Below are positions 45,537 through 53,193 of a stretch of DNA of 64,000 nt, piece after piece. Origin of the DNA: Gracilimonas sp040877545 (GTDB lineage: Bacteria > Bacteroidota > Rhodothermia > Balneolales > Balneolaceae); the NCBI GenBank assembly GCA_040877545.1, contig JBBDNN010000106.1:124001-188000 (forward strand). Direction: 5' to 3'. Each line of letters begins with the position of its first letter. Positions within the stretch are counted from its first letter, which is position 1. Both the position numbers and the translations under genes were made by a program. A model generated the notes under the pieces. That model saw only the letters and a program-made list of their open reading frames with translations. It was not told where the DNA came from and made no database searches.

Positions 45537-46577
45537 TTAATACAATGCTTTCTTTTTATTCGCAAACCTCACCAGCGAAAGCATGATGGGTACCTCAATC
45601 AAAACTCCAACCACAGTAACCAAAGCAGCGCCGGATTGGAGTCCGAACAGCGCAATGGCCACGGCAACAGCGAGTTCAAAAAAGTTACTGGCGCCAATCA
45701 TGGAGCCGGGCGCACATACTCGATATGGAAGCCCGATCCATCTCCCACCATACCATGCAAGCGCAAAAATAAAGTAGGTTTGCATGATGAGCGGAATGGC
45801 TATCAGCAGTATATCAAGGGGCTGGGCAATGATTCGTTCTCCCTGATAAGCGAAAAGCAAAATTAATGTGATCAGTAAAGCTGAAATAGAAACCGGCTTG
45901 AATTTTGGAAGGAACTTTCCGGTATACCACTCTTCCCCTTTTTTCTGGATTAAAATTTTATGGGTGATGTAGCCTGCCACCAAAGGAATCACCACAAAAA
46001 CTAAAATGGAGAGCACCAGAGTTGCATAAGGAATGATGATATCAGTGATGCCTAAGAGTAATCCTACTATAGGGATGAACAGAATCAGGATTAAAAGATC
46101 ATTAACAGAAACTTGCACCAAAGTGTAATTAGGATCACCTTCCGACAAATACGACCACACAAAAACCATGGCCGTACAAGGAGCAGCTCCCAATAAAATA
46201 GCACCCGCTATATACTGATCGGCCAATTCAGGAGTTAGAAAAGCAGAATACAACTGATCAAAAAAAATCCACGCAAAAAAGGCCATTGTGAAAGGTTTAA
46301 TAGCCCAGTTTATGATCACCGTCCAAGCCACACCTTTGGGAGATTTCCTGATCTCTTGAAGCGAACTGAAATCTACCTGCAACATCATCGGATAGATCAT
46401 CAGCCAGATTAAAATGGCTACCGGAACATTTACCTGATAAACTTCCCAACGGCTCATTACTTCGATTGAATCGCCGGCTAAGTAGCCTACGCCAATCCCG
46501 ATCACAATGCAAAGTAACACCCACAGAGTGAGGTACCGCTCGAAAAAATCCATTTTTTTTGGTGATGGCTTGTTCAT
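45537..46577 (-). CDS. acr3: Arsenite efflux transporter Acr3
   Basis: Exports arsenite across the inner membrane. The 346-residue protein has ten predicted TMs and the conserved Acr3 Cys134 in LLGAAPCTAMVFVWSYL, essential for transport in characterised members. The family signatures near PMMLQVDF and ITHKIL are also present. It is the last gene of the ars operon, 32 bases after arsC. Topology and length are typical of the Acr3(1)/(2) family, and it is unrelated to ArsB. Confidence 0.95.
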   Translation of the reverse strand: MNKPSPKKMDFFERYLTLWVLLCIVIGIGVGYLAGDSIEVMSRWEVYQVNVPVAILIWLMIYPMMLQVDFSSLQEIRKSPKGVAWTVIINWAIKPFTMAFFAWIFFDQLYSAFLTPELADQYIAGAILLGAAPCTAMVFVWSYLSEGDPNYTLVQVSVNDLLILILFIPIVGLLLGITDIIIPYATLVLSILVFVVIPLVAGYITHKILIQKKGEEWYTGKFLPKFKPVSISALLITLILLFAYQGERIIAQPLDILLIAIPLIMQTYFIFALAWYGGRWIGLPYRVCAPGSMIGASNFFELAVAVAIALFGLQSGAALVTVVGVLIEVPIMLSLVRFANKKKALY

Positions 46578-46609
46578 ATAAACGTTATTAGTTAAGGAAA
46601 ATTCAGGTT

Positions 46610-47224
46610 TTATTTAGAGATCAAGCTCATCATATAAAACATTTCAGTGGCAATTTGCTTGCACCGCTCGTCATATGTCTGAGTTTCATGTTCCGTGCCG
46701 TCCGATTCTTTAGGATCCTGATAGGTTACGGAGGCTCGAAATTCAGCGCCGGGTACAAAAGGGCAGTTTTCATCGGCATCCGAGCAGGTCATGATGGCAG
46801 CAAAATTTTTATCGGGATTGAATGAATCATCGAATTTCTTGGAAAAACAGATTACCGGATCAGAATCTTCGCTAAAGCTGATACTGTATTTTGGATTTTC
46901 TCCACCTGGATTTTCAACCTCAAAACCAGCTCGCTCTAACGCTGCAACTGCCCGTGGATTAAAAACCGTAGCTTCTGTGCCGCCTGAATAGATTTCAACA
47001 TCAGATATTTTAAAATATTCAGCCGCCGTAGCAGTCCATATTTGAGCAAGATGACTCCTTCGGCTGTTATGCGTGCAGATGAAATTGAGTTTTACGGTTT
47101 CCCCTAATTCCTTTTTCGACCTTATATGACCGGCTACATCTTTTAGTTGTTCTTTACGGGAGGATGGTATAGAATCAAATGTTGATTCTATACTAGAGAT
47201 ATAAGCTTTTAATTTTGGATACAT
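46610..47224 (-). CDS. arsC: Thioredoxin-type arsenate reductase (LMW phosphatase fold)
   Basis: Reduces arsenate to arsenite in the cytoplasm. The 204-residue protein has the CX5R phosphatase loop FICTHNSRRS (Cys50) and the second Cys pair Cys147/Cys154 in TCSDADENCPFVPG. This is the same pair and spacing as Cys82/Cys89 of staphylococcal ArsC, the thioredoxin-coupled relay. A substrate-binding Asp region lies in SVTYQDPKE. An N-terminal extension of about 45 residues is longer than in the staphylococcal enzyme. It is followed 32 bases later by acr3. Confidence 0.93.
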   Translation of the reverse strand: MYPKLKAYISSIESTFDSIPSSRKEQLKDVAGHIRSKKELGETVKLNFICTHNSRRSHLAQIWTATAAEYFKISDVEIYSGGTEATVFNPRAVAALERAGFEVENPGGENPKYSISFSEDSDPVICFSKKFDDSFNPDKNFAAIMTCSDADENCPFVPGAEFRASVTYQDPKESDGTEHETQTYDERCKQIATEMFYMMSLISK

Positions 47225-47307
47225 AAATACTGTTCTTGCTCAACCCTTCGATAAATAATTGAAAATCTCTAACTATTTGCCTCGGGTTTTAATTATTTGT
47301 TTGTTTT

Positions 47308-47345
47308 CCCCGGATTGCATCCGCTTTTGCGGATGCAATCCGGGG
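47308..47345. repeat. Perfect 17-bp hairpin between arsM and arsC
   Basis: CCCCGGATTGCATCCGC, TTTT loop, and the exact reverse complement. It lies inside a 294-base gap in an otherwise tight operon, with no T-run on either side. It may be an mRNA stability or processing element or a REP-like repeat. The rest of the gap holds nothing that I can identify. Confidence 0.75.
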
Positions 47346-47518
47346 GCGATTCATCGTTGAGCCCATTAAAGGTCAGTTAGTTCTGCATACATGTTTATCC
47401 TGAAATCAGATTATTCGTGATGCAAAATTATTTATCTCAGCACTTACCTCCCTCACACTCAATCAGGAAAAGACGCTGATTGATTGGTCTTCCTTCAAAG
47501 GGAGATTTTTTCTCGTTA

Positions 47519-48436
47519 CTAGCAGCATCCCGAACCGGGAGCGCATGCAGAACTATCTCCTGCCAACATGGTTACTTCTTCTGCTTTGGAAGATTCCTTC
47601 TCCCCACCTTCTTTCTGAGCAAAAACGGTGATGCTAAAAATTCCGATATCAGAATTGCGAAAGTCTATCATTCCATTTGGCGAGAGATAGCTGCTTAGAA
47701 TTTCATCAGGCAGATTTATTTCCTTTATTTTTTGAACGGTGATATTTTTAAATCCCACTTTATCAATGATATCCAAGTACTCATCTTTATCAATAGCACC
47801 GGCAACACAGCCGGCATACATTTCGGCATCTTCTTTAATTTCATCGGGGAGATCTCCGACAATTACCACATCTGAGATACTAAAATGTCCGCCCTTTTTC
47901 AGGATGCGATGGGTTTCGCTGAAGGCCTTTTCTTTATCCGGGACCAGGTTTAGCACGCAATTACTAACTACAACATCTGCGATTTCAGATTGCAGTGGCA
48001 TACTTTCAATATCACCCAGCTCAAACTCTACATTGCTATATTGTAGTTTTTCTGCATTTTTGCGGGCTTTTTCCACCATAGCTTCGGTCATGTCTATTCC
48101 AATCACACGACCAGAATCACCCACTACCTGCCGGGCTACAAAAGCATCATTTCCTGCGCCGGAGCCTAAATCAACTATAGTGTCACCGGCTTTCATTTTA
48201 GCGAATTCGGTAGGCAAGCCGCATCCGAGGCCTAAATCTGCATCGGCATTGTAGCCCTTCATTCCGGTATAGTCATCAGCAAATACTGAATAATCCACCG
48301 TATTTACCGGCCCACAACTTCCACCGGCCCCACAGCACGAGCTTTCATTGTCAGCTTTTGATTGAGTACTGATTTCCGCGTATTTCTTTTTAACGGATTC
48401 TTTGATTTGGTCGGAAGATTTTAGGGAAGTTTTCAT
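47519..48436 (-). CDS. arsM: Arsenite S-adenosylmethionine methyltransferase ArsM
   Basis: Methylates arsenite stepwise to volatile or less toxic species. The 305-residue protein has SAM motif I IVDLGSGAGNDAF and cysteines at 72, 160 and 210, in LGCGLPT, VSNCVLNL and YAGCVAGAI. These contexts match the three arsenic-binding Cys of known ArsM enzymes. A Cys-rich N-terminal patch (ESSCCGAGGSCG) and a CAPGSGCC end are additional possible metal ligands. It follows arsR by 1 base, so it is the first enzyme expressed after derepression. Confidence 0.94.
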   Translation of the reverse strand: MKTSLKSSDQIKESVKKKYAEISTQSKADNESSCCGAGGSCGPVNTVDYSVFADDYTGMKGYNADADLGLGCGLPTEFAKMKAGDTIVDLGSGAGNDAFVARQVVGDSGRVIGIDMTEAMVEKARKNAEKLQYSNVEFELGDIESMPLQSEIADVVVSNCVLNLVPDKEKAFSETHRILKKGGHFSISDVVIVGDLPDEIKEDAEMYAGCVAGAIDKDEYLDIIDKVGFKNITVQKIKEINLPDEILSSYLSPNGMIDFRNSDIGIFSITVFAQKEGGEKESSKAEEVTMLAGDSSACAPGSGCC

Positions 48437-48437
48437 A

Positions 48438-48770
48438 TTAGCAGCAAATATTATTTGGGTTAGAAAGATTTATAAACAGAGTTTCCATAACCGATTTTAA
48501 TTCGGTCAGATTTTCTTCATTAAGGCAGTAACAGGTTCGGGCTCCGTCAATTTCACCTTTAATTATACCGGCAGATTTCAACGCTTTTAAATGTTGTGAA
48601 ACGGTAGACTGGGCAAGCGGAAGTTCCTCGGTAATATCTCCACAGATACAGGTATTTCGCTGCGCCAATATTTCGAGGATCGCGATGCGTGCCGGATGGG
48701 CAAGCGCTTTCGCAAAGCCAGCAATCCGAACCTGCTTTTCATCAAAAAGAAGTGCTTTTGTAAGTGCCAT
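48438..48770 (-). CDS. arsR: Arsenic-responsive ArsR repressor
   Basis: A 110-residue winged-helix repressor that releases DNA when arsenite binds. The recognition helix is QSTVSQHLKALKSAGII. Cysteines at 41 and 43 (RNTCICGDI), 80 and 82 (TCYCLN), and 109/110 at the very end are candidate As(III) ligands. The Cys placement differs from the E. coli motif (CVCDL), resembling ArsR2/3-type sensors that bind arsenite elsewhere. The gene heads the operon arsR-arsM-arsC-acr3 and has a palindrome just upstream. Confidence 0.93.
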   Translation of the reverse strand: MALTKALLFDEKQVRIAGFAKALAHPARIAILEILAQRNTCICGDITEELPLAQSTVSQHLKALKSAGIIKGEIDGARTCYCLNEENLTELKSVMETLFINLSNPNNICC

Positions 48771-48778
48771 AATCGTAT

Positions 48779-48794
48779 ATCGTAATTTTACGAT
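48779..48794 (-). promoter_or_regulatory. Operator palindrome for ArsR
   Basis: Inverted repeat ATCGTAA-TT-TTACGAT, with 7-bp arms, 9 bases upstream of the arsR start codon. Position and symmetry fit an ArsR repressor operator. No matching promoter boxes could be pinned down. Confidence 0.7.
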
Positions 48795-48865
48795 TAATGG
48801 TACGGGTAAATTGGGAAGGATGCAATATTAGTGGGGAAAAAATTAGACGGCAGAGCAGTTATATC

Positions 48866-50521
48866 TTATTTTCCCAGCAAATCAAAACTTCCTACATAAA
48901 AATCCCGGTCCACTTTAAAATCATAATTTTCAGATTCCTCTATCGGCATATTTTGCCACTCGGTGATTGGTTCAAGACGTATTTTCTCGCCATTTAGAAT
49001 TACATCAACCGGCAGGTTAAAGCCTTCCACAGCATTTCCCCAGCGGTAGCCCAGTTGACCTTCCCGAAAATAATACTCCAAAGTTGGAACTCGAATATCC
49101 CGTATATACTGATCGAATACCGGCCCTAAATTTCTTCCCAGCTTGTGGCTTATAAACTCCTCAACCTGCTGAGTAGTCACAGTTTGATGATAAAATTCTT
49201 CATTCAAACCCCGCAAAGTTTCACGCCATAGTGAATCATCATCAGCAACTTGCCTGATGGTGTGGAGCAGGTTTCCTCCTTTCACATACATATCTCCCGA
49301 ACCACGATGATCTACATTATACTCGCCAACAATGGGACGGTCGTTTTGTATCATGGTTCTCACGCCAATTACATATTCACGCGAAGCTGTTTCACCGTGG
49401 AGGTAATCGAGGTACAGGTTTTCAGCATAATTGGTAAAACCTTCATGTACCCACATATCAGCTGCATCTTTATAGGTGATGTTATTGGCAAACCATTCGT
49501 GGGCAGATTCATGAATAATTATAAAATCAAATTCCATTCCCCAGCCGGAGTTGGTCAAATCATTGCCCAGGTAGCCGTTCTGATATTTATTGCCGTAGGT
49601 TACTGAACTTTGGTGTTCCATTCCCAAATACGGAACCTCCACCAGCTTGTAGCCGTCTTCATAGAAAGGATAGGGTCCGAACCAATACTCAAAAGCTTCC
49701 ATCATCGGAATAACCTGCTGAAACTGCTCTTTTGCTTTATCCAGATTTTCCCGAAGAACATAATAATCGAGGGTTAATTCGCCCTCTTCTCCCATAAATA
49801 TTTCATCAAAATGCACGTAGTCGGCGATGTTTATATTTACCCCGTAATTATTGATAGGATTTGATACAAACCAGTGCCAGGTTTTGGAGCCATTTTCGTG
49901 CTCATCCACACCCCGCAACCGCCCGTTGGAAACATCCATCAAAGTATCCGGAACATTCACACTGATTAACATGCTGTCCACTTCATCATAAGGATGATCT
50001 TTGTTCGGCCACCAAATACTCGAACCAATTCCCTGGTTTGAAGTAGCCACAAAAGGTCGTCCGTTGCTGTCTTCCTCCCAACTAAAACCGCCATCCCAAG
50101 GCGGACGTACAGCCACTTTTGGTTTACCTGAGTAATGAACCGTCAATTCATTAACATCATCAGTTTTTTGTTCTTCTGAAAGTGTGACAAACCAGGCATT
50201 TCCATCCCGCTCAAAATCCAGGTCTTTTTCGTTTTGCGATATTTTGGTGATTTTTAGTGGCGGCTGCAAATCAATCTGCAGTCGTTGATGCGGCTCCAAT
50301 ACTTTATACTGAATAAGATTTTTACCACTTATGGAATTGTTGGCAATATCCACCGCTACATCCAGGTGATAATAGGTTAAATCCCACCAGGCGCGTTCCG
50401 GGGTGATGCTGCCACGGAGCGTATCCTGCCGGTCGAATTGCGGGGACTCGTAAAGGATTTGGGCAGAAGTAAATTGTATGGCTAAAATCGGGAGAAAAGA
50501 AAGAAGCAGGAATTTTTTCAT
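48866..50521 (-). CDS. Secreted M1-family zinc metallopeptidase
   Basis: Aminopeptidase-like protein of 551 residues with a signal peptide (cleavage near FTSAQ). The zinc site is HESAHEW (HEXXH at 337-341), with the third ligand in WVHEGFTNYAEN. The usual GAMEN exopeptidase motif appears as LGMEHQSSV, and the protein lacks the large C-terminal domain of classical PepN. It therefore belongs to the shorter bacterial M1 subgroup. It lies 95 bases upstream of arsR on the same strand and is probably unrelated to arsenic. Confidence 0.86.
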   Translation of the reverse strand: MKKFLLLSFLPILAIQFTSAQILYESPQFDRQDTLRGSITPERAWWDLTYYHLDVAVDIANNSISGKNLIQYKVLEPHQRLQIDLQPPLKITKISQNEKDLDFERDGNAWFVTLSEEQKTDDVNELTVHYSGKPKVAVRPPWDGGFSWEEDSNGRPFVATSNQGIGSSIWWPNKDHPYDEVDSMLISVNVPDTLMDVSNGRLRGVDEHENGSKTWHWFVSNPINNYGVNINIADYVHFDEIFMGEEGELTLDYYVLRENLDKAKEQFQQVIPMMEAFEYWFGPYPFYEDGYKLVEVPYLGMEHQSSVTYGNKYQNGYLGNDLTNSGWGMEFDFIIIHESAHEWFANNITYKDAADMWVHEGFTNYAENLYLDYLHGETASREYVIGVRTMIQNDRPIVGEYNVDHRGSGDMYVKGGNLLHTIRQVADDDSLWRETLRGLNEEFYHQTVTTQQVEEFISHKLGRNLGPVFDQYIRDIRVPTLEYYFREGQLGYRWGNAVEGFNLPVDVILNGEKIRLEPITEWQNMPIEESENYDFKVDRDFYVGSFDLLGK

Positions 50522-50791
50522 GATTTTGTTTTAAACCAACTGAATTTGATTCTGAATATAACAGGTTTTGCAGGGCGATAAAAATGAACCCAAACAAAAC
50601 CTGAATCCCTCAGGAAATAGGAAAAATTATCGAAGTATAATTTAAAAAAAGAAGCGAAAGATATGTATACTTGCCAATCACTTAACAAGTAGTAAATAAC
50701 CAGGATGAGATTATTTTAAGATACAATTAACTCTTGTCTGCTTCTGTTTAAAAACTTTTCAAAATTTCCATGTCTAATTAACATCCCTCCC

Positions 50792-52915
50792 ATGAGATCA
50801 TTCACGCCGGTATATTCAATTTTACTCCTTTTCATGCTGACCACCATTTCCTGCACACAAAATAACATGACTAACAACCCATTTGTTTCTCCAAGTACTT
50901 TAGCCTTCGAAGCCCCTGATTTTTCAAAAATTGAAAATCAGCATTATCGTCCAGCTTTTGAAGAAGGAATGAAACAGCAGCTTCAGGAAATGGATCAAAT
51001 TGCGGCCAATTCTGAAGAACCTACTTTTGAAAATACCATCGTTGCAATGGAAACATCGGGTGAACTGCTGACCAGAGTACAACGGGTATTTTTTAATCTG
51101 ACTTCGGCCCACACAAACGAAAATATTCAGGAAATACAATCTGAAATGGCTCCCAAATTTGCCTCCCATTCAGATAATATTCTTCTCAACAGTGATTTAT
51201 TTGCACGGGTGGAAATGCTGTATAATAAAAGAGAAGAATTAGGCCTGGATAAGGAATCATTGAAACTCCTGAAAGATACCCGTCGAGATTTTGTACGAGC
51301 CGGAGCGCAACTGAATGAAAATGAACAAATCCGCATCCGGGAAATAAATGAACGCATATCATCCCTGACTACTGATTTCCAGGAAAAGTTACTTGGTTTG
51401 ACCAAAGAGCGGGCGGTTTTTGTAGATAACGAAGAATTACTTGATGGACTGAATGCCGGCCGAATTACAGCCGCAAAAGAGGCCGCCGGAGAACGTGGTT
51501 TTGAAGACGGCTATCTTTTAAATATTACTAATACAACACGCATTCCTGTACTTAAAAGCCTGAATAATCGAGCTATGCGCCAGAAAGTTTGGGAAGCTTC
51601 GGCTAATCGCGGAATTGGAGAAAATGATGGCATTGATACACGCCCTATCATACTTGAACTGGTAAAACTGCGAACAGAACGGGCGGAATTACTGGGATAT
51701 CCAAACCATGCTTCATTTGCCGTAGAACCACAAACCGCACAAACCGGGGCTAATATTCTTGAGATGCTTACTGATCTAATTCCATCAGTAATTGCGAATT
51801 CAGGAAAGGAATCGAAACTGATAGAACAGATGATGCAGGAAGATGGCATCGATGAAGAATTGCGTGCCTGGGATTGGGAATATTATGCAGAAAAAGTTCG
51901 CAGTGCAGAATATGATATTGATGATTCGGAAGTCCGGCAGTATTTCGAGTTAAACCGTGTGCTTGAAGATGGAGTATTTTATACCATGAACAGGCTTTTC
52001 GGGATTTCATTTGAAGAACGAAATGATATCCCCGTATACCATCCGGATGTTCGGGTGTTTGATGTTATGGATGAAAGTGGTGAACAGATTGGCCTTTTCT
52101 ACGGCGATTATTTTGCCCGCGACTCCAAGCGTGGCGGTGCGTGGATGAGTTCATTTGTTTCTCAGTCGCACCTGCTGAATCAAAAACCGGTAATCGTAAA
52201 TGTTTTGAATATCGAAAAACCGGCAGCTGACCAGCCTGCACTTATCAGCTTTGATAATGTAACCACCTTATTTCATGAAATGGGCCATGGTTTGCACGGA
52301 TTGTTTTCAAATGTACAATATCCTTCCCAGGCAGGAACTTCAGTGCCACGAGATTTTGTGGAATTTCCATCTACTTTTCAGGAAGATTGGGCTATTCATC
52401 CCGATGTACTTAAAAACTACGCTATCCATCATGAAACCGGCGAGCAAATACCGGAGGAACTGCTCGATAAATTACTTGCAGCACAGGCTTTCAACCAAGG
52501 TTTTGATACGCAGGAATATCTGGCTGCAACCATGCTGGATCTTGAGTGGCATATGTTGAGTCCTACAGAAATCCCGGAGGATGTGGAATCCTTTGAAAAG
52601 GCAGCCCTGGCCAAATATAATCTGGAAACAGAGGTAATACCTCCCCGCTACAAATCTCCCTATTTCTCTCATATTTTTTCGGGTGGATATGCAGCTAATT
52701 ATTACGCGTACATGTGGAGTGAAATTCTAGCGGCCGATGCTTTTGCATATATGAAAGAAGAAGGCGGCCTTAGCCGAGAAAATGGCGACCGATTCCGGCA
52801 ATATCTCCTCAGCCGGGGAGGCAGCGGAAATGCCATGGATCTATATAAAAACTACCGCGGCACCGATCCCGATGTGAGACACCTGCTTATTCGAAGAGGT
52901 ATTTCAGCGGAGTAA
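50792..52915 (+). CDS. M3A-family oligopeptidase lipoprotein (Dcp-like)
   Basis: Zinc metallopeptidase of 707 residues that cleaves short peptides. The signal peptide ends in LTTISC, so it should be a lipoprotein exposed to the periplasm or cell surface; cytosolic Dcp proteins lack this. The active site is FHEMGHGLHGLFS (HEXXH at 495-499), with the downstream Glu/Asp region and YFSHIFSGGYAANYYAYMW typical of M3A. A palindromic terminator follows. It stands alone, divergent from the M1 gene, and the pair could work in sequence on extracellular peptides. Confidence 0.9.
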   Translation: MRSFTPVYSILLLFMLTTISCTQNNMTNNPFVSPSTLAFEAPDFSKIENQHYRPAFEEGMKQQLQEMDQIAANSEEPTFENTIVAMETSGELLTRVQRVFFNLTSAHTNENIQEIQSEMAPKFASHSDNILLNSDLFARVEMLYNKREELGLDKESLKLLKDTRRDFVRAGAQLNENEQIRIREINERISSLTTDFQEKLLGLTKERAVFVDNEELLDGLNAGRITAAKEAAGERGFEDGYLLNITNTTRIPVLKSLNNRAMRQKVWEASANRGIGENDGIDTRPIILELVKLRTERAELLGYPNHASFAVEPQTAQTGANILEMLTDLIPSVIANSGKESKLIEQMMQEDGIDEELRAWDWEYYAEKVRSAEYDIDDSEVRQYFELNRVLEDGVFYTMNRLFGISFEERNDIPVYHPDVRVFDVMDESGEQIGLFYGDYFARDSKRGGAWMSSFVSQSHLLNQKPVIVNVLNIEKPAADQPALISFDNVTTLFHEMGHGLHGLFSNVQYPSQAGTSVPRDFVEFPSTFQEDWAIHPDVLKNYAIHHETGEQIPEELLDKLLAAQAFNQGFDTQEYLAATMLDLEWHMLSPTEIPEDVESFEKAALAKYNLETEVIPPRYKSPYFSHIFSGGYAANYYAYMWSEILAADAFAYMKEEGGLSRENGDRFRQYLLSRGGSGNAMDLYKNYRGTDPDVRHLLIRRGISAE

Positions 52916-52954
52916 TAGGTGAAAAATAATTTCAATCAATAAGCTTGCAAAGCC

Positions 52955-52980
52955 AGCCATTGTATTTAAATACAATGGCT
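52955..52980 (+). terminator. Palindromic terminator after the M3 peptidase gene
   Basis: Perfect palindrome AGCCATTGTATTT / AAATACAATGGCT (26 bases), followed on the plus strand by TTCTTGTTTC. Its T-run is weak but it lies 40 bases past the stop codon. Confidence 0.65.
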
Positions 52981-53193
52981 TTCTTGTTTCTCTATTTCTG
53001 CAAAAATTTTATTTCAGAATTTTCACAATCACAGGTAAATCCTCTTGAACAAGTTCATTTTATTAGCTGCCTCGCCTTTTTATATCTAAGATGCTGGTTA
53101 GTGACTGAAGTCAGATTTATTACCATTGTCTTTCTTAGATTTTTAATGTTAATATTTAGTGGCAATGGGTATCAATAGAACGAGATCAGATTT

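Noticed and set aside
47308..47345. Reading the ars-operon hairpin as a rho-independent terminator
   Set aside because: No T-run follows on either strand, and arsC and acr3 downstream would be cut off from the only visible ars promoter region.
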